Positions 1 through 9,260 are shown, counted from the first letter of the stretch. The stretch is 64,000 bases of DNA from Capnocytophaga stomatis (GCF_002302635.1 NZ_CP022387.1:434001-498000), one strand, 5' to 3'. Numbers and translations: made by a program. The notes: generated from the letters alone by a model not told the origin.

Positions 1-1139
1 TTCAAATAAAAGACGTAGGATTCCCTATACAAAATCTTTTCTTCGGTTTGTGTGTTCCTGATTATTGGATGCAAGAAATGATTGATGGCGATATTGAAAA
101 ACGTAAACTTTGGGCGAGGGTTCTGGAAAGTCGTCAGCAAAAAGGATTACCTTATATTTTCTTTACCGATAACGTAAATCGCAAGCGTCCGCAAGTATAT
201 AAAGACAAAAATATGGTGATTCGTTCAAGCAATTTATGTAGCGAGATTATGCTTCCGTCAGGAATTGATGAATCATTCATTTGTTGCTTGTCTTCTATGA
301 ATTTGGAGTTATTTGATGAGTGGAAAGATACAAAAGCCGTGAAATTGGCTATTTTCTTCTTAGATGCGGTTCTTTCCGAATTTATTGAAAAAACCAAAGA
401 TAATTACTATTTGCAATCGGCTCGTAATTTTGCTATTCGTCATAGAGCTTTAGGTTTGGGAGTTTTAGGATATCATTCTTATTTACAGAAAAATATGATT
501 CCGTTTGAGAGCTTCGAAGCAACGCAGTTCAACGCGAGAGCCTTCAAGCATATCCGCGAAGAAGCCGACAAAGCTACTCAGGAATTAGCACACATCTACG
601 GTGAACCTGAGCTTTTAAAAGGTTACGGACGAAGAAATACCACCACAATGGCTATTGCTCCAACTACTTCAAGTTCAGCTATTTTAGGACAAGTTTCCCC
701 AGGAATTGAGCCGTATTCAAGCAATTATTACAAAGTTGGTTTGGCAAAAGGAAACTTTATGCGTAAGAATAAATATTTAACACAATTGTTAGAAGAAAAA
801 GGCATAAACAATGAAGATACTTGGCGTAGCATCCGATTAAATGACGGTTCGGTGCAACATCTGGCAGAGCTTACGCAGGAAGAAAAAAATGTATTTAAGA
901 CATTCAAAGAAATTTCCCCAATGGAAATTATAACACAAGCTGCACAGCGTCAGGCTTATATCGACCAAACACAAAGTTTAAATTTGAATATTCCGTCAAT
1001 AATGCCTATCAAAGATGTTAATAAAGTAATGATTGAGGCTTGGAAATTGGGAGTAAAAACTTTGTACTACCAACGTAGTCAATCCGTTGCAAAAGAAATG
1101 ATAATGAATTTCGTAAATTGTAGCAGTTGCGAAGCTTAA
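1..1139 (+). CDS. nrdA: Ribonucleoside-diphosphate reductase, alpha subunit (5' truncated by window edge)
   Basis: Catalytic subunit of class I ribonucleotide reductase, which reduces NDPs to dNDPs with a radical-bearing beta subunit (not in the window). The frame is open from base 3 with no start, so roughly the C-terminal half is present. Visible landmarks are the S-N-L-C-S-E-I segment (Cys codon at 237-239), which carries the family's Asn/Cys/Glu radical-site triad; a second Cys in F-I-C-C-L-S-S-M-N; the Tyr-Tyr radical-relay pair in L-Y-Y-Q-R-S; and the terminal C-S-S-C-E-A swinging-arm cysteines re-reduced by thioredoxin or glutaredoxin. The first ATG-like codon (TTG at 48) is internal and not a start. 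It is convergent with der and shares a terminator with it. The ATP-cone region lies outside, so allosteric type cannot be judged. Confidence 0.95.
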   Translation, partial: QIKDVGFPIQNLFFGLCVPDYWMQEMIDGDIEKRKLWARVLESRQQKGLPYIFFTDNVNRKRPQVYKDKNMVIRSSNLCSEIMLPSGIDESFICCLSSMNLELFDEWKDTKAVKLAIFFLDAVLSEFIEKTKDNYYLQSARNFAIRHRALGLGVLGYHSYLQKNMIPFESFEATQFNARAFKHIREEADKATQELAHIYGEPELLKGYGRRNTTTMAIAPTTSSSAILGQVSPGIEPYSSNYYKVGLAKGNFMRKNKYLTQLLEEKGINNEDTWRSIRLNDGSVQHLAELTQEEKNVFKTFKEISPMEIITQAAQRQAYIDQTQSLNLNIPSIMPIKDVNKVMIEAWKLGVKTLYYQRSQSVAKEMIMNFVNCSSCEA

Positions 1140-1140
1140 T

Positions 1141-1181
1141 AAAAAAACAGAGATTTGAAAAATCAAATCTCTGTTTTTTTC
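1141..1181. terminator. Bidirectional terminator between nrdA and der
   Basis: A perfect hairpin with arms AACAGAGATTTGA and TCAAATCTCTGTT and a short A-rich loop. A-run and T-run flanks let it act for both convergent genes. Confidence 0.9.
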
Positions 1182-1188
1182 GTTTATT

Positions 1189-2493
1189 TTACTTCTGTCG
1201 GAAATACACATCTATCGGAACTCCGTTAAAATTAAAATTTTCTCTCAATTTATTTTCAATAAATCGCTTATAAGGTTCTTTAACATATTGAGGCAAGTTA
1301 GCAAAAAACACAAACTGAGGCATTGGCGTAGGCAACTGCATACAGTACTTGATTTTGATATACTTACCTTTTATTGCCGGTGGCGGATAATTCTCTATAA
1401 TAGGCAACATAACCTCATTAAGTTTGTGTGTGGCAACACGTTTTGAACGATTTTTGTAAACCTCAACAGCGGTTTCTATGGCTTTGTAAATACGTTGCTT
1501 ATTGAGTGCCGACACAAATATAATTGGGACATCGGTAAAGGGAGCTATCTCCTTGCGAATCAAGGCTTCGTATTCTTTGGTAGTGTTGTTTCCCTTTTCC
1601 ACCAAATCCCATTTATTAACCAAAATTACAATTCCCTTTCGGTTTCTTTCAGCAAGCCAAAATATATTACTGTCTTGTCCTTCAAATCCACGAGTTGCAT
1701 CAATCATTAAAATACAAACATCAGAATGTTCAATAGCTCGGATTGAACGCATTACGGAATAAAACTCTAAATCTTCTTTAACTTTTGATTTTCTGCGAAT
1801 TCCTGCCGTATCAACCAGATTAAACTCAAATCCGAAACGATTGTATTTAGTATCAATAGCATCACGTGTTGTTCCCGCAATATCCGTCACAATGTATCGG
1901 TCTTCTCCTATCAAAGCATTTATAAATGAGGACTTTCCGGCATTTGGGCGACCTACCACAGCAAAGCGAGGAAGTTCCTCTTCTTGCTTGCTTTCACGCT
2001 CGGGCAATACTTTAACCAAATCGTCCAGAAGTTCACCACTTCCGCTTCCGTTGATGCTCGAAAGCGTATAAAGATTTTCAAATCCGAAAACGTAAAATTC
2101 CTGTGCATCAGCAATACGATTATTGCTATCCACCTTATTTACAGCAAGAAATATTGGCTTTTTGGAGCGTCGGAGTAAATCAGCTACAGTTTCGTCCATA
2201 CCTGTCACTCCATCTTCAACATTCACCATAAAGATGATGGCATCAGCTTCTTCAATGGCTAAATTAACCTGATTATCTATTTCTTTTTCAAAAATATCGT
2301 CACTCCCTACAACATAACCTCCCGTATCAATAACCGAAAATTCAACTCCATTCCAGTCCGTTTTTCCGTAGTGACGATCACGAGTAACTCCGCTTACGGC
2401 ATCAACAATCGCCTCACGGCGTTTTATAAGTCGATTAAAAAAGGTCGATTTTCCAACATTGGGACGACCCACAATAGCTACAATAGCACTCAT
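1189..2493 (-). CDS. der: Ribosome assembly GTPase Der (EngA)
   Basis: Essential double GTPase of large ribosomal subunit assembly. At 434 aa it has the normal family length and layout. G domain 1 has GRPNVGKS at residues 9-16, DTGG at 56-59 and NKVD at 119-122. G domain 2 has GRPNAGKS at 181-188, DTAG at 228-231 and NKWD near 293. The last ~85 residues form the KH-like domain. All nucleotide-binding motifs are intact. The ATG start lies 20 nt downstream of a TATCTTTG box, and the gene appears monocistronic. Confidence 0.98.
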   Translation of the reverse strand: MSAIVAIVGRPNVGKSTFFNRLIKRREAIVDAVSGVTRDRHYGKTDWNGVEFSVIDTGGYVVGSDDIFEKEIDNQVNLAIEEADAIIFMVNVEDGVTGMDETVADLLRRSKKPIFLAVNKVDSNNRIADAQEFYVFGFENLYTLSSINGSGSGELLDDLVKVLPERESKQEEELPRFAVVGRPNAGKSSFINALIGEDRYIVTDIAGTTRDAIDTKYNRFGFEFNLVDTAGIRRKSKVKEDLEFYSVMRSIRAIEHSDVCILMIDATRGFEGQDSNIFWLAERNRKGIVILVNKWDLVEKGNNTTKEYEALIRKEIAPFTDVPIIFVSALNKQRIYKAIETAVEVYKNRSKRVATHKLNEVMLPIIENYPPPAIKGKYIKIKYCMQLPTPMPQFVFFANLPQYVKEPYKRFIENKLRENFNFNGVPIDVYFRQK

Positions 2494-2512
2494 AGTTTCT
2501 TAATTTTGTGGG

Positions 2513-2520
2513 CAAAGATA
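2513..2520 (-). promoter_or_regulatory. -7 box of der
   Basis: TATCTTTG on the minus strand, 20 nt before the der ATG, an exact TAnnTTTG match. No convincing -33 element was found. Confidence 0.6.
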
Positions 2521-2562
2521 ATTATTTTTAAATGAATACCGAAACGTTTTACCAAATACACA

Positions 2563-4812
2563 TTAATAAACCGTATTAACTTCCGGTAATTCGTACTTTC
2601 CTAAAACTTCATCATTAGGCACATCACTCATTTCAAAGGTTAATGTTCCCCCTTCGACGATATCTTTATGCCTGATATAAAGCTTTTTATAAGGTTCTCC
2701 ATTCAAATATATTGCCTTTATATATTTATTTTGCTCAGAAAAGTTATTGGCTTTAATTTCAAATGTTTTACCCTCTGCCAATTGAATTTCAGCTTGCTTA
2801 AAATACGGATTTCCAAATAAATACACTCCTTGAGCAGGGTTTACAGGATAAAATCCTAAGGAAGAGAAAATAAACCAAGCCGACATCTGTCCGCAGTCCT
2901 CATTGCCACAATGTCCGTCAGGCTTATTCTTGTACTGGCTTTTCAAAATTCGTTGCGTAATTTCTTGCGTTTTTGATGGTTTTGCCACATAATTGTACAA
3001 AAATCCAACGTGGTGACTTGGTTCATTTCCGTGTGCATATTGCCCTATCATTCCGGTACTGAAAATCGGGAGTTTATCTTCAGGAAACGGATAATATGTA
3101 AACATCGAATCCAATTTTTGTTCAAAACGCTCCTTCCCTCCTATTCTCCTTACCAATGCAGGAATATTTTGAGGCACAAACCAGAAATAATGCCACGCAT
3201 TACTTTCACAAAAATAAGGAGTATATTCCTTTGGAATAAAAGGACTTACGAACTTACCTTCACTATCTTTCGGACGAAGAAAAGTTGATTTTTCATCATA
3301 ATGATTTCCCCAACTTTCAGAGCGTTTTAAAAAATATTCATAATCAGAAGTTTTTCCTAAAGCCTTGGCAAACATCGCAATGCACCAATCTCCGTAGGCA
3401 TATTCTACCGTTTTGGAAACCGACCAATTTTCGTGATGCCCATCGGTGGGGACATAACCTAATTTTTTGTACAAATCTATCTGACGTTCATCAACCATTG
3501 CACTTTCCTTACAAGCTTTATATGCTAATTCCGGATTCATAGAAAAACCTTTAAAATACGCATCAACCACCACAGGAACAGCGTGATAGCCTATCATCAT
3601 ATTGGTTTCGTTTCCTTGCATTGACCAAACGGGAAGCCTGCCTGTTTCTTGATAATGTGCCAAAAGCGATTGAATGAAATCATTTGTGCGTTCAGGTTGT
3701 GTGATGGTAAAAAGCGGATGTGTGGCACGAAATGTATCCCAGAGTGAAAAAGTATCATAACGTCGGAAGCCTTCTGCTTTTCTTATTTGATTATCAGCAC
3801 CTTTATAGTTTCCGTTAGGGTCGCTCAAAAGGGTAGGACATAGCATTGATTGATACAGCATTGTATAGAAAATCGTCTTCTTGTCGCGGTCATCGGATAC
3901 GATTCGCACTTTTTGTAATTCTTTTTCCCAAGCTTCGTTGGCTTGCTTACGATATTTATCAAAGTCAAAATCAGTCGCTTCGGTTTGCATTGAAGCATAC
4001 GCTCCTTCCAGATTAGCGGTGGAAAGTGCTGTTTTTATGATTATTTGCTCATTCTCTTCCGTATTGTATAACAACTCCACTCGCGTGTTCTTTCCCGTTG
4101 TGGGATTGGTAGTTTCTTTTTCGTCATTAAAAAGAACATACCCCGAAAAAGGCTTCGAAAATTCCATTACGAAATAAATCCGCTGGTCTTTTGCCCAACC
4201 TGTGGACTTGCGATACCCTTCAATGGTAGTATTATTCACCACATTAATATATGTATCAGTGGGAGCGTCCCAATTCATCGCAAATCCTAAATCAACGGTT
4301 ACTTTTGTATGTTCATCTTTTGGAAATGTATATCGGTGAATACCAACGCGTTCAGTAGCTGTTAATTCAGCTTTGATTCCGTAACTGAGCAAATCCACTG
4401 TGTAATATCCTGCTGTGGCTGCCTCCCTGTCGTGGCTAAACTTTGAAAAAGGTTTATATGAATTTTCTTTAATCCGTTCGCTAAATCGGCTGTTAGTAGG
4501 CATCACTAAAATGTCATACAAATCACCTGCTCCTGTACCCGAGAGATGTGTATGCGAAAAACCCGAAATAATACTATCTTGATAGAAATAACCCGCAATT
4601 CTGTCCCAACCAGGTATCCCGATATCCGGACTTAGTTGTACCATTCCGAAAGGAACCGTAGCCCCTGGATATGTATTTCCCGGACCATCTGTACCTATAA
4701 ACGGATTAACAAAATTGGTTAGTTTCTCATTAGGTTTGATTTCAGAATACTGATTCTCTGTACGTTGACAGGAAATAAATACAATTACAAAAAGAAAGAA
4801 AATAGCTCTCAT
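2563..4812 (-). CDS. GH92-family alpha-mannosidase lipoprotein
   Basis: Exo-acting alpha-mannosidase of glycoside hydrolase family 92, Ca-dependent enzymes that trim mannose from N-glycans or mannans. An earlier in-frame codon at 4845 exists, but the ATG at 4812 starts a clean lipoprotein signal (M-R-A-I-F-F-L-F then lipobox F-I-S-C), giving 749 aa. The N-terminal domain opens with the family signature N-P-F-I-G-T-D-G and P-G-A-T-V-P-F-G. The catalytic domain has E-S-N-A-W near residue 535 (probable general acid by family position) and H-C-G-N-E-D-C-G-Q-M-S-A-W near 637. Linkage specificity cannot be read from this. No SusC/SusD pair is adjacent and no own promoter was seen; it follows the LRR gene on the same strand behind a hairpin. 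Confidence 0.92.
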   Translation of the reverse strand: MRAIFFLFVIVFISCQRTENQYSEIKPNEKLTNFVNPFIGTDGPGNTYPGATVPFGMVQLSPDIGIPGWDRIAGYFYQDSIISGFSHTHLSGTGAGDLYDILVMPTNSRFSERIKENSYKPFSKFSHDREAATAGYYTVDLLSYGIKAELTATERVGIHRYTFPKDEHTKVTVDLGFAMNWDAPTDTYINVVNNTTIEGYRKSTGWAKDQRIYFVMEFSKPFSGYVLFNDEKETTNPTTGKNTRVELLYNTEENEQIIIKTALSTANLEGAYASMQTEATDFDFDKYRKQANEAWEKELQKVRIVSDDRDKKTIFYTMLYQSMLCPTLLSDPNGNYKGADNQIRKAEGFRRYDTFSLWDTFRATHPLFTITQPERTNDFIQSLLAHYQETGRLPVWSMQGNETNMMIGYHAVPVVVDAYFKGFSMNPELAYKACKESAMVDERQIDLYKKLGYVPTDGHHENWSVSKTVEYAYGDWCIAMFAKALGKTSDYEYFLKRSESWGNHYDEKSTFLRPKDSEGKFVSPFIPKEYTPYFCESNAWHYFWFVPQNIPALVRRIGGKERFEQKLDSMFTYYPFPEDKLPIFSTGMIGQYAHGNEPSHHVGFLYNYVAKPSKTQEITQRILKSQYKNKPDGHCGNEDCGQMSAWFIFSSLGFYPVNPAQGVYLFGNPYFKQAEIQLAEGKTFEIKANNFSEQNKYIKAIYLNGEPYKKLYIRHKDIVEGGTLTFEMSDVPNDEVLGKYELPEVNTVY

Positions 4813-4843
4813 AGAATTTAAAAATTTAAAACACAAAAAAAGC

Positions 4844-4878
4844 AAAAAACCTTGAAAAATTCAAGGTTTTTTGTTTAT
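4844..4878 (-). terminator. Terminator after the LRR lipoprotein gene
   Basis: Hairpin AAAAAACCTTGAA / TTCAAGGTTTTTT with a 3-nt loop, between the LRR gene and the GH92 gene. Read-through would be needed if the two genes share a promoter. Confidence 0.8.
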
Positions 4879-4895
4879 AAAATTGATAACAATTA

Positions 4896-6182
4896 CTAAT
4901 ATTCTTTGAATTTACCGTTATCGGTGTGGTCAGTCCAGCCTACTTTCCACTGTTTCTTTTTCAAAGCAGCAATATTTTCTGGCGTAATTTGATTTTTTTC
5001 AGTAGGTGAATTGGAATTGGTGATGATAATATTTTGTATGGGATATAGAAGTCCATCCAATCCAACCCTTTCATACTCAATTTTTCCAAAAGGTAAACTA
5101 TTAACCAAATTAGCCATAGCTTCTGCATTTATTCTATTTTCAGTGCAATCTAAATATTCAATAGAACCGCCTTTGAAAGCCAAAGTCGTCAATTGATTGT
5201 TTGCACATAACAGCCTTTTTACCAATTCTAAATTGCCTAAATCGGCTAACTGATTATTTTCACAATTAAGTCTTTCTACATAGCCTAACTTTAAAGACGT
5301 CAATTGGTTATCAGAACAACGTAAAACAGAAATACTTGAACCTCCAACATCTAATGATTTTAGGTTGTTTTTCGAACAATCTAATAGCGACAATCTCATT
5401 CCTCTTACATCTAATGTTGAAATCCCTGTTAGACCACATCGGAGTACTTCAAGTTTTTTATTCTTTTTAACTTCTAATGAAGTAAGTTTCGTAGGATTTT
5501 TTTTATACTCGGAGCCAGAATGCATATTAGGATAATCTTTTTCATAATAAGGCTTCGTAACTTCTCCTAAATTTAAAAAATCTAAATGAGCCACATCTCC
5601 ATAAATAGTAACCGTTTGTGAGAGTAATTTAAAGGCATAAATATGAGTTCTGGGGTAGTTTACGAGAACATATCCTAAGTTGTGTTCATATTCCCTTTGA
5701 ATTTCAGATAAGTCTTCCCCCTTTTCTTTCATACCATTATTATTAATGTCAATCCATACATTGTTAGGCAATTCCCCTCCATTGTATTCAGAACCCAAAA
5801 GTCCTAATGTAAACATCTTTCCTATGGATTCAGTAGTTGTAAAAGTCATTCTCGGAATTAGTTTAGTTATATTAATTTCAACAACTGCCCGTTCATCAGT
5901 ATTTTTGTCAAATACTATTATTGAACTTTTGCCCTCCTTAATGCCTTTAATAACAACGGTAGTCCCCGACAAAGTAGCAACTCCTATCCTCGTATCTACA
6001 ACAGTTATCAAATAATCTCCACTTCCTGATATAATTTCAAAGGCAGCTTTATCTCCTTCCTCAACAGTTACTTCCGAAGCACTCAACTTTAAATTATCAT
6101 ACACCGGATTTAACAATACGCAACTCGTAGTGATTGTTACCACCAACAAAAACACTACATAAAAAAATGTTTTTTTCATCAC
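4896..6182 (-). CDS. Leucine-rich-repeat surface lipoprotein
   Basis: 428 aa, function unknown. A lipoprotein signal is visible (hydrophobic run ending T-T-S-C at residue 21). Residues ~30-110 resemble a bacterial Ig-like domain (V-E-E-G-D-K-A-A-F-E-I then V-V-I-K-G-I-K-E-G-K-S). Residues ~220-390 hold degenerate Bacteroidota-type LRRs with pattern L-x-x-L-x-C-x-x-N-x-L, e.g. L-D-C-S-K-N-N-L and L-R-C-S-D-N-Q-L, with a Cys at the same place in most repeats. Such proteins usually sit on the cell surface and bind proteins or glycans; that role is inference here. The divergent repeats and the AT-rich region upstream suggest a fast-evolving accessory gene. Confidence 0.85.
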   Translation of the reverse strand: MMKKTFFYVVFLLVVTITTSCVLLNPVYDNLKLSASEVTVEEGDKAAFEIISGSGDYLITVVDTRIGVATLSGTTVVIKGIKEGKSSIIVFDKNTDERAVVEINITKLIPRMTFTTTESIGKMFTLGLLGSEYNGGELPNNVWIDINNNGMKEKGEDLSEIQREYEHNLGYVLVNYPRTHIYAFKLLSQTVTIYGDVAHLDFLNLGEVTKPYYEKDYPNMHSGSEYKKNPTKLTSLEVKKNKKLEVLRCGLTGISTLDVRGMRLSLLDCSKNNLKSLDVGGSSISVLRCSDNQLTSLKLGYVERLNCENNQLADLGNLELVKRLLCANNQLTTLAFKGGSIEYLDCTENRINAEAMANLVNSLPFGKIEYERVGLDGLLYPIQNIIITNSNSPTEKNQITPENIAALKKKQWKVGWTDHTDNGKFKEY

Positions 6183-6205
6183 TTTTATAGTTTTAATTTC
6201 TGAGG

Positions 6206-6213
6206 TAAAGGTA
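6206..6213 (-). promoter_or_regulatory. Putative -7 box of the LRR lipoprotein gene
   Basis: TACCTTTA on the minus strand, 24 nt upstream of the ATG; one base away from TAnnTTTG. Confidence 0.4.
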
Positions 6214-6450
6214 TATATAATTGTTTTACTATCCTATTAAATGTTTAGCTTTAACTATTTTATAACAATAAAAAAAGACAAACAACTAATAATAAATCAT
6301 TTATGAGTATCAAAATCTTTATTTTAGCATTAAACACTAAAAATCAAAAACATACAAAACAAAAATGTTAATTTCGTTGATATAATTTATCCGATTAGTA
6401 CCAACATCAAATATAGAGAAACAATATTCTTAATATTATACAATTAATAC

Positions 6451-6484
6451 AAAAAGAGGTTGCTCAAAAAATGAACAACCTCCG
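6451..6484 (-). terminator. Terminator after the deoxyhypusine-synthase-like gene
   Basis: On the minus strand an 11-bp stem GAGGTTGTTCA / TGAGCAACCTC followed by TTTTT, 43 nt after the stop codon. Confidence 0.85.
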
Positions 6485-6526
6485 AATTAAATATTTAAAT
6501 TTAAATTAATATGAAAACACAACAAT

Positions 6527-7501
6527 TTATTGCCCCAAGATGTAGGCAAAAATCAGCGGAGCAACGATGGTAGCGTCCGACTCCACGATGAATTTCGGGG
6601 TGTTAATGTCCAATTTCCCCCACGTGATTTTTTCGTTCGGAACCGCTCCTGAGTACGAACCATAACTTGTTGTAGAGTCCGAAATTTGGCAAAAATACGC
6701 CCAAAAAGGTACGTCCGTCCATTCCAAATCTTGGTACATCATCGGAACCACACAAATCGGGAAGTCGCCCGCAATACCGCCTCCTATTTGGAAGAAACCT
6801 ACGCCTTTTCCGCCAGAATTAGCTCTGTACCACTCCGTTAAGTACACCATATATTCAATCCCCGATTTCACGGTCGAGGCTTTTAACTTACCTTTTATCA
6901 CGTTGGAAGCAAAAATGTTACCTGTGGTGGAATCTTCCCAACCTGGGCATACTATCGGAAGATTCTTTTCCGCTGCGGCTACAATCCAAGAATTTTTGGG
7001 GTCGATTTCATAATACTGTTCCAACACTCCCGAATTTACCACCTGATACAAAAATTCGTGTGGGAAGTAACGCTCTCCTTTCTTTTCGGCTTTGTGCCAA
7101 ACTTCTTCCAAATGTTTTTGCAAACGGCGGAAAGCCTCCTCTTCTGGAATACACGTATCTGTTACACGATTGTAATGATTTTCAAGCAATTCCCACTCAT
7201 CTTGCGGGGTAAGGTCGCGATAATTGGGGACGCGTTTGTAGTGCGAATGTGCCACGAGGTTCATCACGTCTTCTTCAAGGTTTGCCCCCGTACACGAGAT
7301 AATATCCACTTTCCCCTGACGAATCATTTCTGCCAATGAAATACCCAACTCGGCAGTACTCATCGCCCCAGCAAGCGAAACCAACATTTTTCCGCCTTCC
7401 AAAAGGTGCGTTTCATACCCCTTCGCCGCATCTACCAACGCTGCTGCATTGAAATGCAAAAAATTCTTCTCTATAAATTGTGAAATAGGTCCTTTATTCA
7501 T
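6527..7501 (-). CDS. Deoxyhypusine synthase-like protein (probable polyamine enzyme)
   Basis: 324 aa, clearly of the deoxyhypusine synthase / plant homospermidine synthase family, which move an aminobutyl group from spermidine with NAD. The Rossmann-type core includes C-T-G-A-N and Q-I-G-G-G-I-A-G-D-F-P. The C terminus carries W-G-K at 294-296, where Lys296 aligns with the catalytic lysine of human DHS (W-G-K-I). Bacteria generally lack eIF5A, so protein hypusination is unlikely; an aminobutyl transfer making homospermidine or spermidine is inference. An arginine decarboxylase (speA) lies 6.8 kb away on the same strand. The start follows a TATCTTTG box by 33 nt, and the gene has its own terminator. 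Confidence 0.9.
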   Translation of the reverse strand: MNKGPISQFIEKNFLHFNAAALVDAAKGYETHLLEGGKMLVSLAGAMSTAELGISLAEMIRQGKVDIISCTGANLEEDVMNLVAHSHYKRVPNYRDLTPQDEWELLENHYNRVTDTCIPEEEAFRRLQKHLEEVWHKAEKKGERYFPHEFLYQVVNSGVLEQYYEIDPKNSWIVAAAEKNLPIVCPGWEDSTTGNIFASNVIKGKLKASTVKSGIEYMVYLTEWYRANSGGKGVGFFQIGGGIAGDFPICVVPMMYQDLEWTDVPFWAYFCQISDSTTSYGSYSGAVPNEKITWGKLDINTPKFIVESDATIVAPLIFAYILGQ

Positions 7502-7533
7502 TTCTTATCTATTTTAACTATTTAATTTTGATG

Positions 7534-7541
7534 CAAAGATA
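7534..7541 (-). promoter_or_regulatory. -7 box of the deoxyhypusine-synthase-like gene
   Basis: TATCTTTG on the minus strand, 33 nt upstream of the ATG; exact consensus. Confidence 0.6.
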
Positions 7542-7632
7542 CACTTTTTTACATATAACATTGCATATCTTCCATACAAAAAGACTCTGAAAAACATTTG
7601 TTTATTGCCTGTTTAGCCAAATGATGCATATT

Positions 7633-8025
7633 TTACTTCACTTTTCTATATATGTGTACTACAGGGTCAATACCTCTTTTAGTTGTTGTTCGGGTTGTGA
7701 GCTTATCTCCTTCTACCGAAATTGATAAATACTGGTCATCATTGATATAAACCTGATTATCTTCTACCCTATATGAGCTATTTTTACTTTTAATCGTTTC
7801 GCAATTTCCTTCTTTTATAAAAGAATGAGACAAAAAAACGGAATCATCATCAAACTTATAAAATGTTTTCTTTTCACAATCTGATAAATTTACATTAGGT
7901 TCAAATTGATTAGAAGAACTCTCCAGCATCCAAACGCCTTTAACCTTTTTAGTATCATTGAATTTACTTTTAGCACAACTAAAAGATAAAAATACCATAA
8001 CTAATAATGTCAATATTTTTTTCAT
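7633..8025 (-). CDS. Small lipocalin-like lipoprotein
   Basis: 130 aa. A lipoprotein signal peptide ends in F-L-S-F-S-C. The mature part begins with K-V-K-G-V-W-M-L-E-S, the G-x-W motif that opens the first strand of lipocalin-like folds in Bacteroidota, and continues with alternating strands (F-Y-K-F-D-D-D-S-V; Q-V-Y-I-N-D-D; L-S-I-S-V-E-G-D-K-L). It is shorter than a full lipocalin barrel. The ligand is unknown. No clear promoter was found; it may be read with or independently of the neighbouring DUF6261 gene. Confidence 0.75.
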   Translation of the reverse strand: MKKILTLLVMVFLSFSCAKSKFNDTKKVKGVWMLESSSNQFEPNVNLSDCEKKTFYKFDDDSVFLSHSFIKEGNCETIKSKNSSYRVEDNQVYINDDQYLSISVEGDKLTTRTTTKRGIDPVVHIYRKVK

Positions 8026-8104
8026 AACCGATTAAAATTTTATTTACTCTCAATTATCAAAAGACTTTCTTGCATATTGTACAATTCAATTCTTTTTCAG
8101 AATG

Positions 8105-8827
8105 TTATTGCTCTTCTTTGGTGTCTTTTTTACGCTTTTTGCGGATATTGCTCAACGCCTGTGCTATTTCGGTATTGATTTTATCGGCAAGACTTTTATA
8201 AGGAGCTTCCCCACGAACGAAAGCATACGCACCGATTGCCTTAGCAAAATGCTCAAAACTTTCCTGTGCTTCGGCTCTGGCAATTTTAGATTTACCAGTT
8301 TCCTCTTCCGACATTTTTTCAGTACGAGCGTTGTAAATCTTTTCAAATTCCTCATTTTGCTTGCCCAAAAGCGTAAGCCATTCTTCCAGATGCAATTCAG
8401 AAATAGTCCCTTTTAGCTTTTCGGACTGATTAATATCGTTAATAATATTCCGAATGGAAGTAGTCTCGGACTTAAAAGACTGTTTTGTAATCTTTTTGCC
8501 GTATTTTTCAATCTCATCAATAAGTTTTCTGGCTCTTCCTGCTTGAGCATCATCGGGCGAAAGAAAATAAGCACGTATTACACTTGTTATTGCCGTGAAA
8601 GTTCTATCTCTTGCCAAATCAGTTTCTTCTACTATTTTTGTTTCCTCTTTGGTAGTTTCTTTGGAAGTGGAACTATCAAGCACTTTCACTTTTTGTTCAA
8701 ATACGTCAAAAATTGTCTTCAACTGCAACGTCTCCAAGTCTTCTTGTTTGGCAAAAGTGCAAATATTAAGCAATACTTGTGTATAATCCTTCTGCCGTAA
8801 TTCTTTAAGGTAGGTTGTTTTTATCAT
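8105..8827 (-). CDS. DUF6261-family protein
   Basis: 240 aa, soluble, almost wholly alpha-helical, with no signal peptide. It matches from memory the Bacteroidota-restricted DUF6261 family: N-terminal Y-L-K-E-L-R-Q-K-D-Y, a low-complexity Ser/Thr/Lys/Glu linker at ~50-70, a helical core (A-I-T-S-V-I-R-A-Y-F; I-I-N-D-I-N) and a Lys-rich tail. Function is unknown. It sits directly beside the repeat island (first 41-bp copy about 145 bp upstream of the ATG), and no TAnnTTTG box was found in front of it. The opposite-strand reading frames are shadows. Confidence 0.75.
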   Translation of the reverse strand: MIKTTYLKELRQKDYTQVLLNICTFAKQEDLETLQLKTIFDVFEQKVKVLDSSTSKETTKEETKIVEETDLARDRTFTAITSVIRAYFLSPDDAQAGRARKLIDEIEKYGKKITKQSFKSETTSIRNIINDINQSEKLKGTISELHLEEWLTLLGKQNEEFEKIYNARTEKMSEEETGKSKIARAEAQESFEHFAKAIGAYAFVRGEAPYKSLADKINTEIAQALSNIRKKRKKDTKEEQ

Positions 8828-8971
8828 TTCTTGTATTTTTAAAAGATTACTGCCGGCAAGATAGTTATTATTTTCTGATTTTCAAAAGAAAAGAATATTT
8901 TTCTATTTTATTTATCATTGTGAAGATTATTTCCGCAGACATTTTTTTCACAATCCGAATTAGGAAATATT

Positions 8972-9238
8972 TTTCCTATTACGGAATTTTACTAATCCCA
9001 AAGTGCTGATATTTTCCTGTTGCAGAATTTTGCTAACCCCAAAGTGCTGATGATTTCCTGTTGCAGAATTTTGCTAACCTCAAAGTGCTGATGATTTCCT
9101 GTTGCAGAATTTTACTAATCTCAAAGTGCTATCATTATTCCTATAACAGATTTTAACTATTCTTGAGGTGCTGATGTTTTCCTGTTAAATATTTTAACAA
9201 TTATTGAGGTGCTATTACTGTTCTGTTAAAATTTTTAT
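8972..9238. repeat. Degenerate 41-bp tandem repeat, six copies plus a partial seventh
   Basis: The anchor TTCCT recurs at 8973, 9014, 9055, 9096, 9138 and 9179, with a variant near 9221, i.e. period 41 (once 42). Each unit contains versions of GCAGAATTTTGCTAAC and CAAAGTGCTGAT. The middle copies are nearly identical; the right-hand copies decay (CTTGAGGTGCT). There are no unique spacers, so this is a minisatellite, not CRISPR. Confidence 0.92.
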
Positions 9239-9260
9239 TTATTTCAGAAAGATAAAGTAC

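Larger units (their letters stand above)
6183..6526. other. 344-bp AT-rich intergenic region
   Basis: Contains the putative promoter of the LRR gene (6206-6213) and the terminator of the deoxyhypusine-synthase-like gene (6451-6484). The middle ~240 bases are AT-rich and I see no ORF, RNA gene or repeat in them. Confidence 0.7.

Noticed and set aside
1495-2178. Plus-strand frames opposite der
   Set aside because: Shadow frames of a well-supported GTPase gene; no known domain.
2563-4812. Type IX secretion C-terminal domain on GH92 (and on GH95 at 39349)
   Set aside because: The C termini lack a recognisable T9SS sorting domain; GH92 has a lipoprotein signal and GH95 a standard signal peptide.
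8102-8416. 104-codon plus-strand frame opposite DUF6261
   Set aside because: Phe-rich shadow of a helical Lys/Glu-rich gene on the minus strand.
8972-9238. Possible CRISPR array
   Set aside because: Units are contiguous with no unique spacers, the repeats are degenerate, and no cas genes are present.
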